Shown here piece after piece: positions 32,626-44,487 of a stretch of 64,000 bases of DNA; within the stretch, counting starts at the first letter, position 1, and each line of letters begins with the position of its first letter. The notes below the pieces were generated by a model. It saw only the letters and a list, made by a program, of their open reading frames with translations, did no database searches and was not told the DNA's origin. The translations under genes and the position numbers were made by a program. Source of the stretch: Malachius bipustulatus (Eukaryota > Arthropoda > Insecta > Coleoptera > Melyridae); NCBI GenBank assembly GCA_910589415.1, contig OU342630.1, forward strand, positions 89,958,186-90,022,185, written 5' to 3'.

Positions 32626-32988
32626 CTATGCGCATACGCTCAAGAGTGGGCCGACACATGCGCCCGCACTGGCTCAATGACACATCGTGCAAACAACTGC
32701 TATGGCGAGAACATTTTCTGCGTCTATTCATCTGATTATTCCTATGTTCCTTCAGCCCGTGATGCCGTCCAAGAATGGTACAACGAAATCAAGAAGCATA
32801 TTTTCGACACAGAGACAGTCAATCATGGTACTCTGCATTTCACCCAAGTCGTGTGGCGAGAGAGCCGGGAGCTTGGGATGGCCATGGGGAGAGATAAAAA
32901 AGGTCAAACTTTCGTTGTAGCGAACTATGATCCAAGAGGAAATATGGTGGGCAAGTTTAAGGCTAATGTGCCCAAACCTAAGGCGTGA
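32626..32988 (+). CDS. Triple-CAP gene: terminal exon, rest of CAP 3
   Basis: The exon starts after TTATCCAACAG in phase 0, matching the previous exon, and ends with TGA at 32986-32988. It encodes LCAYAQEWADTCARTGSMTH through GKFKANVPKPKA. The cavity residues His (MTHR), Glu (YGENIF), Glu (WYNEI) and His (LHFTQVVW) are retained, although the Gly before that last His is replaced by Leu. The protein ends shortly after the NYDPRGNMVG motif, with a Lys/Pro tail and no membrane anchor. The three domains are similar but clearly diverged from each other, so the duplication is not recent. An ATG-initiated reading from 32593 would begin in the intron and is not favoured. Confidence 0.9.
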   Translation, partial: LCAYAQEWADTCARTGSMTHRANNCYGENIFCVYSSDYSYVPSARDAVQEWYNEIKKHIFDTETVNHGTLHFTQVVWRESRELGMAMGRDKKGQTFVVANYDPRGNMVGKFKANVPKPKA

Positions 32989-33018
32989 CAGAGAATTAAG
33001 AGGGTTTGAGATTTAGTT

Positions 33019-33024
33019 ATTAAA
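33019..33024 (+). terminator. Candidate poly(A) signal of the CAP gene
   Basis: ATTAAA lies 31 bp after the stop codon. It is the nearest standard-like signal; a longer 3' UTR cannot be excluded. Confidence 0.35.
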
Positions 33025-33249
33025 TAACCAGTTTTTATTGTACTTACATGATTATATCCCATTTAAAAGTGCCACCCTGAATTCTTCATTGATGTGGCTT
33101 GATTTCCATTTCAACCCCTGCCACAATGGTTCTAACTTATAAGAAAACCAGTACCTAGACGTTTTAAATATTTTATTATTCTTTACAACAGATTTTTATG
33201 ATTCTATTTGACTCCATCGTGCAATTTTATATTTTAACTTGGCAACCAC

Positions 33250-33530
33250 GTCACCTAGTGGTCTCACCAGGGGGGCAGCGAGGAGTAGACACATACACCC
33301 GTAACCCCAACCCACCACCACTCGTCCACCGACCTAGAGAGAAAGAGAGATATAGAGAGACCCCCAACTAACATCTCGCTCATCCTTTCTCGTCCCCTCT
33401 TTCTCGGGGGGGGGGGGAGGACAGGAGGGGGCAGCCCCTGGTTTTGTGGGGATACGGAACTCTTGCTCTCTCTTTCTCTCCCTCCGTTCACCCACCTTTT
33501 TTCTCCAACCCTTCCATAAAGTCGAAATTA
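33250..33530. repeat. Low-complexity GC-rich island with a 13-G run
   Basis: A compositional island in AT-rich DNA: CA/CC-rich, then an AGAGAGAAAGAGAGATATAG purine run, then CCCTCTTTCTC followed by 13 consecutive G, then CTCTCTTTCTCTCCCTCC. Open frames here are artefacts of the biased composition. The G run and the purine/pyrimidine tracts could form non-B DNA. Confidence 0.7.
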
Positions 33531-36367
33531 GGATCAAGCCAAATCTACTAGTATTGTAATATAGAAAATTCAGGGTGTGTTTGGTGTGATAACATGGTGC
33601 AAGACATATCTTCCACCGTGCGTGTCACAATTCAAATATAATAATAACAATAATTACTATCCTAGAAAATAGAAGGGATACATTTTTTTGTTTATATCTT
33701 ACCTCGTCTTTTAATACCTACATATTAACATTTGCTCATTCTAAGAATCAAATAATTATTACAATCATTGTTGAAATTCTAAACAAAAATTGATAGGCTT
33801 TCCTGTTACTGCTAATAGGTAGTTAGGTTATACTTACGTGATTAAAAAAAATACCTTTAAATGATGTCATTCCTATAGTTATAAAAATTGTTACATTTTA
33901 AGTAGAGACTTATATGATTTTTTGACAAAATGTTTATCTTTCATTTTAAATTAACATTTATTTGCATGGGTCCTGTAAATTTAAAATTAGGTAGGTACAT
34001 AGAGCCAAATTCCATTAACGGGTACATTACACCATAGGATTAAGATATTACGAAATAATTTTACTCTTATACTTTTACTGTCGCAACTATTATCTGAACA
34101 AACACCAAAAGAGCTAAATTTTATCAATTGATTCATGAATATTTTTTGACAATAAAAAATATTCACCGTTTCCTAAGGTAGACAGAGCGAATGAGGGAAT
34201 TCATGGACAGTAAGTTTAAGATAGATGGTATTCAATCAGAATATTTTATATTATGTAGACAACAGTAGAAATCTAAATGAACACCAAACAAAAAAATAAA
34301 TATTTACCTTTTATAAAGAGGGAGAAAAAAAAAATACTGACTCACTGACTCACCGTGAACTGCCTGAATTCGAACTGACTTTTTGGCAGCTTGGCCAGTT
34401 AACATCATCATCATCGAGTGAGTTACAGTGTGACAGAACTGACTGGATTTGAAGATTTTGCTGTCCAACTTGAATAATCGCCTTTCTTAGGGCTCATTAT
34501 TTACCATATCAGAGTCACTGATTTGAGAATTAAATTTAAAACTTATACGTCTTAGTTTGACAGAAGCATAGTGACCAACATATCATCTAGCGGATGATAG
34601 AAATGTTTACCACTATCAGTAGAGTTTCCAACTTTATAGACAACCGTATTTTTACCTTCCATCTGCACTTATTTATTGAAAAATCGACGTGTCGACTCAT
34701 CCTTAAATCCTGTTTTATGGTTTCATTTCATAAGGAAATTATTTATTGAATTTTTGGTTTTGAGCTCCTACAAACCAGATTAGTGTTACAACTGTCTAAG
34801 GCAATGTACATATAATTTTTTTGCCAAATTAGAACGAGAAACTTTCACTACTTAATAAGAAAAAGCTCAAAATGTGCTTTGCTTTACAAATAAACAAAAA
34901 CCAATGTGAATGGAATTTTCCAATATTAACATCGAATCTTATTTCCAAAAGTTACGAAAATTCTGGTTCGAAAACATTTGAACCAGACAACTAGTTTGTC
35001 AATTTTTTTCTATTGGAAGTATTAATTATTAAGGTATAAATAATAAACAAAGCACAATGCTAATTTAGAGATGCTCAGTTAAGGAAAAAGGTAAATCGTC
35101 ACAGGGTAAAGTTATTCCGTCATAGCATACAGATGCCACAATATTATTGATGGAGAGGTAGAGCTAGGATTTTGCAAAAACACCTTACTGTTGGCTATTA
35201 ATTTTATAAAATATTCAAACCTATCAAACTTTTGAATTTGGTCGTATTAATCGATTAAATTACTGAATTAAATTCAGATATTAAATTGAAAGAAAGTGTC
35301 TAAAAATAAGTTGTTAATCAATTAAAGCATTCATTATACAGAATGTATTTCTAAAATGTGATGTACAAGACTGCAAGATATCTGTAAACACCATTCCAGA
35401 AATCATTTTTGGTAGTAAAGTTTTATATTGCAATTTTTCTTAAGGAAGTGAATGAGTTGGGGTGTTAATACACCATGACATGAAAAACTTGACGTCCATT
35501 AAATTAAGGAAGAGCTTTGATAAGTAGGTAGTAATATTAAGTGATACATGATTGTATATTTTGTTATTTTGTAATGCGGGTGTATGGATTTAAGTAGCCT
35601 TATGTTAATATTCTTGGATTTTTTGTTATTATTAGTATATTATTTATTAAAAAATATTGGAGAAACCTGCTGGACTAACTCAGACCACCAATCCATCGAT
35701 CCTGAATCACAGAGTCACGTATCACGTGACAGTGGTTTTTTGAAAAGCACCTGCAATATATTTATAACTTATTTAAATTCTTAGGTATTATGGTTCATAA
35801 TAAAAACTGGAAAATTGAAATTGATAGAAATTTTCGTCTCTGGTGATATCCTTCTTCATATTTTATAATTGGATGTAGTTACTTACCTACTTCATGTTAT
35901 TATAATAAAATTATTGTAATATTGTCCAAATACCTACAATCTGAAAAATAAAATTATAAATAACGAATATTGCACTTATTGTTTATTTACAAACATTAGA
36001 TCTAACCTCAGATAATGGAATACACAGGAAGGAGCAACTTGTATTCTGTGCATTGAATAATGTGATACCGAATTCGCCATCTTGATTCGCCATTTGATAT
36101 ACGTCATGGGTGTTTTTGTTTTACATGAATTCGGTGTTTATGCTCTCCATCTGTATTTATGGTGGAATTAAAGGCGTAATAAGTCCTGTTTAGGTGCTTA
36201 AATACCGTGAAAATAATAATCGGGGCTATTATCGTATCGTTTATGTAAAAAATTACACTTATAATACGTACAAGCAAAATAACGTAATTATGTTATTTCT
36301 TATGCATTTTTAAAATTACATAAGTGTTCAATTATTACATAAGTTGAATTTGTGGGAAAACTTCATA
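33531..36367. other. Intergenic AT-rich stretch
   Basis: No gene, RNA or repeat family recognised. The open frame at 35584-35784 has no domain. Confidence 0.4.
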
Positions 36368-37272
36368 TACAGGTGCACCATGTATCCTTTTCTATATTGC
36401 TATCTATTAACGCTAACAGATACAGGGTCGGTTAAACAAGTCCAAAGAAGCGCAATTTTGTGGCCATCTCGAATCGGTCAAGACATACAAAATATCTGTG
36501 ACCGTTCCTGAAATATCCTGAAAAAACTGAAAAATCGAAATTTCTTATTTTTGCTATATCTTTTTTATTATTGGAGATTAATGAATAATTTTTTGTGGGC
36601 TTACATAAGTTGTCAAGAGCTACCCATCTGACATTTAAAAAATTTTCAAAGCCGACTAGATCCCAGGATTTTCATAGTCAACTTTCGTTTTTCTTATGGC
36701 CACCATATTGTTTTTTTATGTTGTTCGGTATAAAAAAAATCATAAAAACTAAAAATTGTTAAACTTCAAAAAATAAATTAAGAAAATTTTTATTCTTCTT
36801 TTCTATTTACAAAAAAGACAACTTTTAAGACCGAATTTCATAGATAAATTAAAAAACCATAAGGAAAGCACTATTTTGGCGTATTTTACAAATGTTGACG
36901 TTTTTCGACGATTTTTTTTGGCTTTTCTTTGAAAAAATAAGACTGAAAAACGAAAATTGACTGTGAAAACTTTTGGTTCTAGTCGGCCTTGAAAATTTTT
37001 GTGATGACAGATGGATAGATCTTAACGGCTTATGTAAGCCTACGAAAAATTATTTATTAATTTCCAATAATAGAAAAGATATGATGAAAATAAGAAATCT
37101 CGATTTTTCAGTTTTTTCAGGATATTTCAGGAACGGTCACAGATGTCTCGCATGTTTTGACGGATTCGAGATGGCCACAAAATAGTGCAACTTTTGTCTA
37201 ATTTAACCGACCCTGTATCTCTTAGCGTTCAGGAGATAGCAATATAGAGAAGGATACATGGTGCACCCTGTA
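36368..37272. mobile_element. Palindromic element with two nested pairs of ends
   Basis: Outer ends: TACAGGTGCACCATGTATCC and the mirrored GGATACATGGTGCACCCTGTA. Inside them, at 36421 and 37217, a second pair reads TACAGGGTCGGTTAAAC and the mirrored AACCGACCCTGTA. The arms meet near 36820, so almost the whole 905 bp can fold into one hairpin. The open frame at 36973-37185 is part of an arm. No coding remnant was identified. Confidence 0.8.
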
Positions 37273-37971
37273 TATACTTACTCTCCTTAGCTAGCAAAAT
37301 AATTGATATTGTTAATCTCTGAAACAGCTACCCACAATAATTTTACAGTATGAAGACAGTCGACAGGCTTTTATCACCTCCAGTGGCTACTGTGGAAAAA
37401 TTGGGTGTCAAATTAACTGAAAAACGGTAATAGAAGATAAATTTAATAATAAATAATAAATAATTTTTTTCTGCGACGGGCTAAAAGTTTGACCTTTTTT
37501 CCCCGTTGACAGGTAGAAAAATGCCTCATTATATGAGCTGCATCTTATCGGGGAAAAAAATGAATTAGCAGGGAAATAAATGAGTACTTATTTCCCCGAA
37601 ATGGCGGCTTAGGTATAGCTACTATTAACACTCAGATATCATTAAATTTATATCAAATATACGTAAAGGAAAGTTACCTTATTATCCAAATGGCAATTAT
37701 TAAGGGAATTTTCATAACAATCACTATCCATATTAATAAATTCACTCATTGAGACCTTACAAGAATCTTTGCAAAACTATCTAAAATTTTAATTAAATTA
37801 TGACGTTTATCGAATTAAATCGTTTCGTTGCCAGGCAACGTCGATTACTACAAAAGTCTACCAGTTTGAAAATCCAAGTTTAACATAAATCATTTTTCCG
37901 ACATAATTTTCAGTTATCTAACTACGTTTTTCGACACTCTAACACTGATATTTCTTCTCGCAGAAAAAAAT

Positions 37972-38095
37972 TGTATATTACACACGAGAAAAAGTGCGAT
38001 GTTAGCTCTCGATGTGTTTGTCCCCTCCGCTAAACGCGTCGGGGACGAAATCACATCTCGAGCTAAAATCTATCACTTTTTTCTCTTGTATAATA
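37972..38095. repeat. Compact hairpin with CpG-rich apex
   Basis: A single 124-bp imperfect hairpin: an AT-rich outer stem (ATATTACACACGAGAAAAAG mirrored by CTTTTTTCTCTTGTATAAT), a middle stem (AGCTCTCGATGTGTTT mirrored by AAATCACATCTCGAGCT), and an apex with GTCCCC/GGGGAC around CTCCGCTAAACGCGTC. The left flank, 37273-37971, also holds a pair of TTTCCCCG words near 37500 and 37600 but no gene. Confidence 0.7.
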
Positions 38096-38302
38096 AATAA
38101 CTATATTTTGGGTCCTAACGAAATTTTATAAGTATGCCTTTGTATTGCAATTGGATTTTGCATTATAAAAAAAATAATTAAAAGAATAAAAAAGAACAGT
38201 TCAGATTTCTTTTATGAGCCAAAGGGTCATGTGACCACGCAGGATTCTAGGCCACTGGGTGCTTCAGTTTACACCCACCATTTTTGTAAATACGGGTTAT
38301 TA

Positions 38303-38807
38303 TACAAGGTGTTCAGGTAAAAATCTTAATACAATAATGCTCTAAACGTCTTCACGGTGCCACAGGAGGTCATCAAAGTTAGAAATTCTGGGTCACAAAT
38401 ATGCATATTATTGAACTTCTGTTTCCTTTTGCAGTTACGGTTAACATTTTTAAAGACTTTTGCAAAGTCTTATTTCATTTAATTTTCGTAACAGTGCAAT
38501 TATTAACTTTTTTACATTTCTAAAAAAAAGAAAATTTAGGAAATGTTAAAAAAGTTAATAATTGCACTGTTACGAAAATTGAATGAAATAAGACTTTGCA
38601 AAAGTCTTTGAAAATGTTAACCGTAACTGCAAAAGGAAATAGAAGTTCAATAATATGCATATTTGTGACCCAGAATTTCTAACTTTGATGACCTCCTGTG
38701 GCACCGTGAAGACGTTTAGAGCATTATTGTATTAAGATTTTTTACTCAAAATAGTCCAAGGAAGGTCGCCACGTGTAGCTCTTACACTCATACCTGGACA
38801 CCCTGTA
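38303..38807. mobile_element. Near-perfect palindromic element
   Basis: The arms, about 38318-38525 and 38533-38745, match with only a handful of differences over more than 200 bp, the cleanest palindrome in the window. The ends are TACAAGGTGTTCAGGT and the mirrored ACCTGGACACCCTGTA. About 46 bp near the right end (TACTCAAAATAGTCC to CACTCAT) has no partner on the left, so the two ends are unequal. No coding sequence is present. Confidence 0.85.
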
Positions 38808-41490
38808 TAGAAAATCTGTACGGAAAAATTCATAATTATTGATTTACTCTTTAGAAAGATATAAAAAAACTGTTTCGTAAATCGACACTTAAACACCCTC
38901 TTGTAGGTATCTCAGTTAAAAAAAAACATTTTCGGAAATAAATTGAGTATCTCAATATTTTAGCTTTATCTACAAGCCTTTCAATTTATGGTACTTACCA
39001 CTGAATTACCTTGTATAAAATAATAATAAACTATCTTGTACAGTGCTATTCAAATAAAACTGGGATAGTTTAAGTTTCCTAGTGTAAATGTGGCTTATAA
39101 ATGGAACGATATTTCCATATGGTTCCCATGCTCTCAACAAAGATAACAGCCTATTTTATTTGTCAAAAAATTAAAACCTAAAAGAATAAAAATTACATTT
39201 CTCGTTTTTAAGTTGATTATTTGTGATTAATAATAAATACTTCAATAAATGACGATAAATTTCCTTTTGTCAAGTATCCCCAAAATGCCAAAATCCCCAA
39301 AGTATCAAAAAATGACATCAAGTTACAACAACTAACATGCTGAAAGCCACAAACCCAACACAACAAAAAATGTGTCCCAGATTTATGTGAACAAGTGAAA
39401 TTGACAGTTTTGTTATAATGAGATGTCTTAGTTTTATCTGAACACGACTGTACCTATTCCAAACAAAAAGGTTTTAGATCTATTTCGTATTTTTTTGAAG
39501 AATAATTATTATTATTGTGTACCTACTGTACAATAAATCGGTACCTATAATAGCTGCCGTACTTATGACACAGATGGTTATACATGACAAACATATCTGA
39601 CTTATGATGATAGTGTTCTTATTGTGTCAAGAAGTGACAGTGACATATTAAAATCATTAATTCGTTATCTGATTAATAATAATTCATCATCTTAAAATTA
39701 ATTCCTTCATCAACTTCATCTCCTGAAATGACAAAAAATTTGGCAAAATTACCATTCTATAACTGCGAAGAAGATTTAGCATACATCAAAAGGTCCAAAC
39801 CCATTGTGTTACATAGTTAAGCTGCAATTCATAAACTTTATATTTTAGGATCATCCAACTGAAGTTAATGCTTAAAAAATTCTTGAAAGTTCTTGAAAAT
39901 ATTGACATAATGATTGATGAAATAAATGAAATTTATACTTTAAATGATAGAATAGAATGAAGAAACAGGAACAAGAAAGACTAAATATAAACGCAAAATA
40001 TGTTCATGTTGTAGATACAAAAATAAAATAAAAAATCACATTGAAATAATGGAGAGGTAATTGAAAGAAAAACAGTTTTTCAATTAATATAATTTAATGT
40101 GCTATTGATTTTCATTACAAATACAGTAATATGTACATCAAACTGAAGCGTATAAAAAACTTCCACTCGGAAAAGAGAGTTTGTGCTGAAATTAAGATGT
40201 ACTATTGAATAATAATGCTTGACAAAGTCCTCATTACGAAGACAACCGATAAACAGTAGGTAACAATAGTACATATTCCTACCAAAGAATAATTTTCTAC
40301 ACTCTGTCTTAGTATTCGTAATTATTTATGCAGATATTTGTTTAACTATTGCAGTAAGAATATATAACAAGAACAAGTTCTACATAACTGGATGATTTTT
40401 AAATTCGTTCATTAAAAGTTTTCGGATTTATTTCTAAAGGAAATACACTTTCACGTACAACAAAAAAATTTATTGTTTATTAACAAAAGCTTTATTTAAA
40501 AGACGCGATAAATTTTTTAGGTACCTAGTATTTGGCAATTCAAAAAAATTATTTTTGTTAAAAATAGTTGTTGTCATGAGGAATAAAATCTCATAACAAT
40601 TTAGGTACTATCAACTTAAATTTTACGAAAAAGTAACATAAAACAATCATGGGTAGGTAAAGCAAACTTTGATAGCGATTTAAGGAAAAACTCAATTTAA
40701 TAATTTACATATCCCGTCAACATCTAAAAATAGTAAGAATATGAAAATTTTTAATTAGGTAGGTACTGTCAAAAAAATCACCCATGTTTACAAAAAAATA
40801 AATAAAAAAATAAAATAATTACATAAAAATGAAATGTAACTTGTGATCAGAATCTTACGCTTTCAACAAAGTTTCACGCCTAGCGATTAAAAAAAAAATG
40901 TCATGAAAGAACAAAATTCTGATGTTGCAAAGATCTTACGTTAACTCGGCGGACAAGAAGGCCGTAACACTCATTTATTTTGAATAAAGCAATAGTACCA
41001 AAGCTTACATCGGGTTTTGTATGAAAACCTCTTTTCGAATCTAACTAGAAAAATATATAAATTCAACTTACATAGATATGTTTTAGTCTCGCTATGCACT
41101 TATTGGACCACGCCGCAGTCTTCATCTAGTGTTACTTTGAAGGGGTTGTATTTTTACAGGGCATTATACTCGAATATAATAATGGAACATCCACTATCGA
41201 CTTTCGATATGTACACTATACAGCTTGGACGGTATTTCTAATCTAACAAGCGTCTCTAATAAGTAGGTAGGTAGCTGAGCTTCGGATACAAGCAAATGCA
41301 AAAATTCGGTAATTTGTTAAAACTATACAACCCAGCAGCGGGTTAAGGCACCCATACTATAAACCGATACATATTATTTTATTATAATAATGCTGTAGTT
41401 ACTTGGTCCAATTTTTTAAATAGTTTTTTGCTTGAACCTTGTTCAAGTTGAATATATTTCTTAGGTAGGTATATAATATATGTTTTTTTA
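38808..41490. other. Intergenic AT-rich stretch
   Basis: No gene or repeat family recognised. The frames at 40080-40274 and 41017-41241 have no domain and background composition. Confidence 0.4.
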
Positions 41491-41982
41491 TACAGGGTAG
41501 AAACTTGTAAGCGGGTCATAGGAATTTAACACGCAAATTCAGTTTTATGCAAATAAAATCTTCAGGTTTGTCTACAAAATAAAATGTCATTGAAATATCT
41601 TCTGGTAATGAATAAGATGTGCTAGATTAGCTACTTTTAATTTTGAATACATTAGTATTGCAGAAAAATGAAACATAAAAATCTAATTTTTTTTTCAAAT
41701 GTACCTAATAGGCAACAAACCTACACATTTAGTGCATTTTATTATGAGTGGTGGTATTCTTCTGTTGTATAATTATTCCTGTATAATAATAATATTCTGT
41801 TGTACTACATTATTAGTGAAGCGTTTTAACTAAAAATAGTCTCGTTAAATAGAAATAGTCCTTGTCAAATATTATTGCCTCTATGATTTTTCTCTAAATC
41901 TAAACCTGGAGTTAGTATTTGCACAAAACCGAAATTTGCATTTTAAAACCCTATGACCCACTTATAAGTTTCCTGTTTTGTA
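41491..41982. mobile_element. Palindromic element, diverged CAGGGT ends
   Basis: TACAGGGTAGAAACTTGTAAGCGGGTCATAGG at the left is mirrored at about 41951-41982, ending GTTTCCTGTTTTGTA. The arms are diverged and recognisable mainly in the outer 50 bp or so. The GGGTCATAGG word resembles the GGGCCATAGG word just inside the ends of the element at 623-1352, suggesting related families. Confidence 0.6.
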
Positions 41983-42138
41983 TACATCGGTACGGAAATT
42001 GTGTGCAGTACAGTAACTGACATTAGATACCAGAAAAACTCATTTCAGAGCAGCGGCAAGCAGAAACTTATGTTTGGAGGAATATTTTCTGCTTTCCGCT
42101 TCTCCGAAATTCGTTTTCAAGAAATGGCAATTACTGTA

Positions 42139-42949
42139 CAGGGTGATTCATTATAATGTCGCCCCCCTTTAACTTTGTTATTTCATGTGTCCCAAAAAAA
42201 TTAAAAGTAGGGTTATGTAGGTGCGAAAAAAGACTTTTTTATACGTATAACAAAAATTTGAAAATAGATCAGTATACAGGGAAAACCAAAAATTTAAATT
42301 TTTTTTCAATGGATCACGCTATATATGAATTTATTTTTCGATTCCTCGTAAAATTCTAAGCATAACTTATATAACATACCGTATACCTAAATTCAATGGC
42401 TTCTGAAATATTCGCATTTGAAACATCATCAAATATTTTTTCAATAAGCAACTGTTGCAAATCAAGAAATCTAACAATAAATGCTCTACTGGGCCTCCAT
42501 TTTTTTTCAACACATTTTATAAGTGTTCTTCGTATTTTCTCCAATGAATCTGTTATGAATGCTGGGTTATTTTCATTTAAATTATTAATTTCAATCTGTA
42601 TCAAATCTTTAAGATGATCGAGGTTTTCAATTTGGTAGTCATACAAACGGTTTTTTAAATAGTTTCAAATGCGAATATTTCAGAAACTATTGAATTTAGG
42701 TATACGGTATGTTATATAAATTATGCTTAGAATTTTACGAGGAATCGAAAAATAAATTCATATATAGGGTGATCCATTGAAAAAAAAATTAAATTTTTGG
42801 TTTTCCCTGTATACTGATCTATTTTCAAATTTTTGTTATACGTATAAAAAAGTCTTTTTTCGCACCTACATAACCCTACTTTTAATTTTTTTGGGACACA
42901 TGAAATAACAAAGTTAAAGGGGGGCGACATTATAATGAATCACCCTGTA
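42139..42949. mobile_element. Mariner-derived palindromic element with a transposase remnant
   Basis: The ends are TACAGGGTGATTCATTATAA and its mirror image; the arms are about 250-270 bp and very similar, so they yield two almost identical 67-codon shadow frames (42156-42359 plus, 42727-42930 minus). The centre carries a C-terminal remnant of a transposase (separate entry). This ties the CAGGGTG palindromes of this window to the Tc1/mariner superfamily. Confidence 0.85.
42356..42660 (-). pseudogene. C-terminal remnant of a mariner-type transposase
   Basis: Minus strand. NLDHLKDLIQIEINNLNEN, then SLEKIRRTLIKCVEK, and in the next frame NGGPVEHLL, follow the pattern at the C-terminus of mariner-type transposases (L...R...E...I....L......RL..C....GGH.EHL). 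A one-base frameshift lies after CVEK. The catalytic residues are gone, so the element is a deletion derivative. The plus-strand frame at 42396-42617 is a shadow. Confidence 0.6.
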
Positions 42950-44487
42950 CATACAGAAATCCCAACCGATGTACCTTTTATAGGTAGGTATTAATTTACT
43001 AATAATTGTTATTATACCTGTTAATGCACCTGTGATACTTTGAAACCGGTTTTTGACTGTATACCAAACAATCCCTGATTTTCTTTTTGCTCAATTAGCA
43101 CGTCGTTATTACAGGCATAAGGTTTTTGCCAATATTACAAGGGGCAATGAGACTGCACCGATGATAATGTAAAAAAGGTCTACATCGCTCTGTTACCAGA
43201 AAAATTAGTTTTGTCTCGAACGAAAATTTCAATTACATATTGGCCTTCTTGGCCTGCTTTTATTAGAATTTTGTGCTTAAGCTGATGATTAATAGAGACG
43301 TGGTCGAGCCCCTACGTCATAAAAACAAAGTTTGTTTAATAAAGTCATCCAATCCCATCACTTGATACTATTATTAAAACCTGTGAAAAAAACAGTAAAT
43401 TATGGCGCAGCTCTCGAAGCAACTCTCCTTTTTTTTTGGGGGGGAGGAGGGGGTTCTAACTGCCAAAAAAATATCTTACATAAACTATAAACTTGATTAT
43501 TGTTAAATGGAGCATCTGCTAGTTCTTGTCAAAACAAAACGTTTTTTATTCAAAGTTGGACCCTCTGTGCTGAAATATGGAAAATTTACGGGTTTTTTTA
43601 GCTATAGTTCCAGCATTTTGTGGCGTTATCCCGGAAAGGCGCAACGTCGCGACGCCGTTAGCTTAAAATAACAATAAATATTTTAATATTTTATTAATAT
43701 AAATTCAGCAAGAATCAATTGCAGAAAAGCAAGTGACATAAAAAGGCCAAAGTATTGGAGCTTTTTAGATATTCACGAACCTAGTAAAAAAGAAAAAGGA
43801 AGCGGCAGGATAAGATACGCCGCAGGAAACTAAAAAAAAACTAAAAAGTTCTTCTTAGTCGTTAAGTACTTTTTGTCTCTTTGTGAGTTGAGCGAAGAAA
43901 ACAAAAATTTAAACGGCTGTTATCATTGAGAAGGAGCTGACTTGTCAAATTTTGCTCCCTTCTTAGAACCTAGATCGAGGTACTGACTCGATCAAACCTA
44001 TCCACATAGTCTAAAAGGTTGACTTAGTTTATAATCCTATTTTTTTTTCTACGTAAACTGGAGTCCCGTCTGGACCGAATGAACTATCCATAAAATAAAC
44101 GTACGAATTGTACCTCTTGTGTAATATAAGGGACTGACTTAGGTAGATTATTTAATACTACTGAATTTGTGATTATTTATAAAAATGCAAATCTGTAAAT
44201 ATTTTTCCTCCTCAATCGCAACCAGAGGTGCTGAATAGTAGGCAACGTTTATTTTTATTCATGTTTATCGCAAAATCTACAGTACAGTATAACATATACC
44301 TACCTACAGTCTGCAGGGCGCCGGTGTGACAGGCAGCTCGCTCTTCCCTTTGCTTCGAACCTTGTCGCGGTTGATTCGACTACTCAGACCAACCATCAGA
44401 TATCGCTCTTATCTGCCATGCAGGCATTTCTGTCGCAATAAAAAAGTGCTGACGCTGTCTTCGGAATTTCACGGCCTTGAATTATAG
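42950..44487. other. Intergenic stretch, mixed composition
   Basis: A T/G run at about 43430-43452 and two GC-richer patches (about 43620-43665 and 44310-44420) stand out. I recognise no gene. Confidence 0.35.

Noticed and set aside
33264..33537. Open frames rich in Arg, Glu, Pro
   Set aside because: Produced by simple-sequence composition.
42727..42930. Two near-identical 67-codon frames in opposite strands (with 42156-42359)
   Set aside because: They are the two arms of one palindromic element, not duplicated genes.
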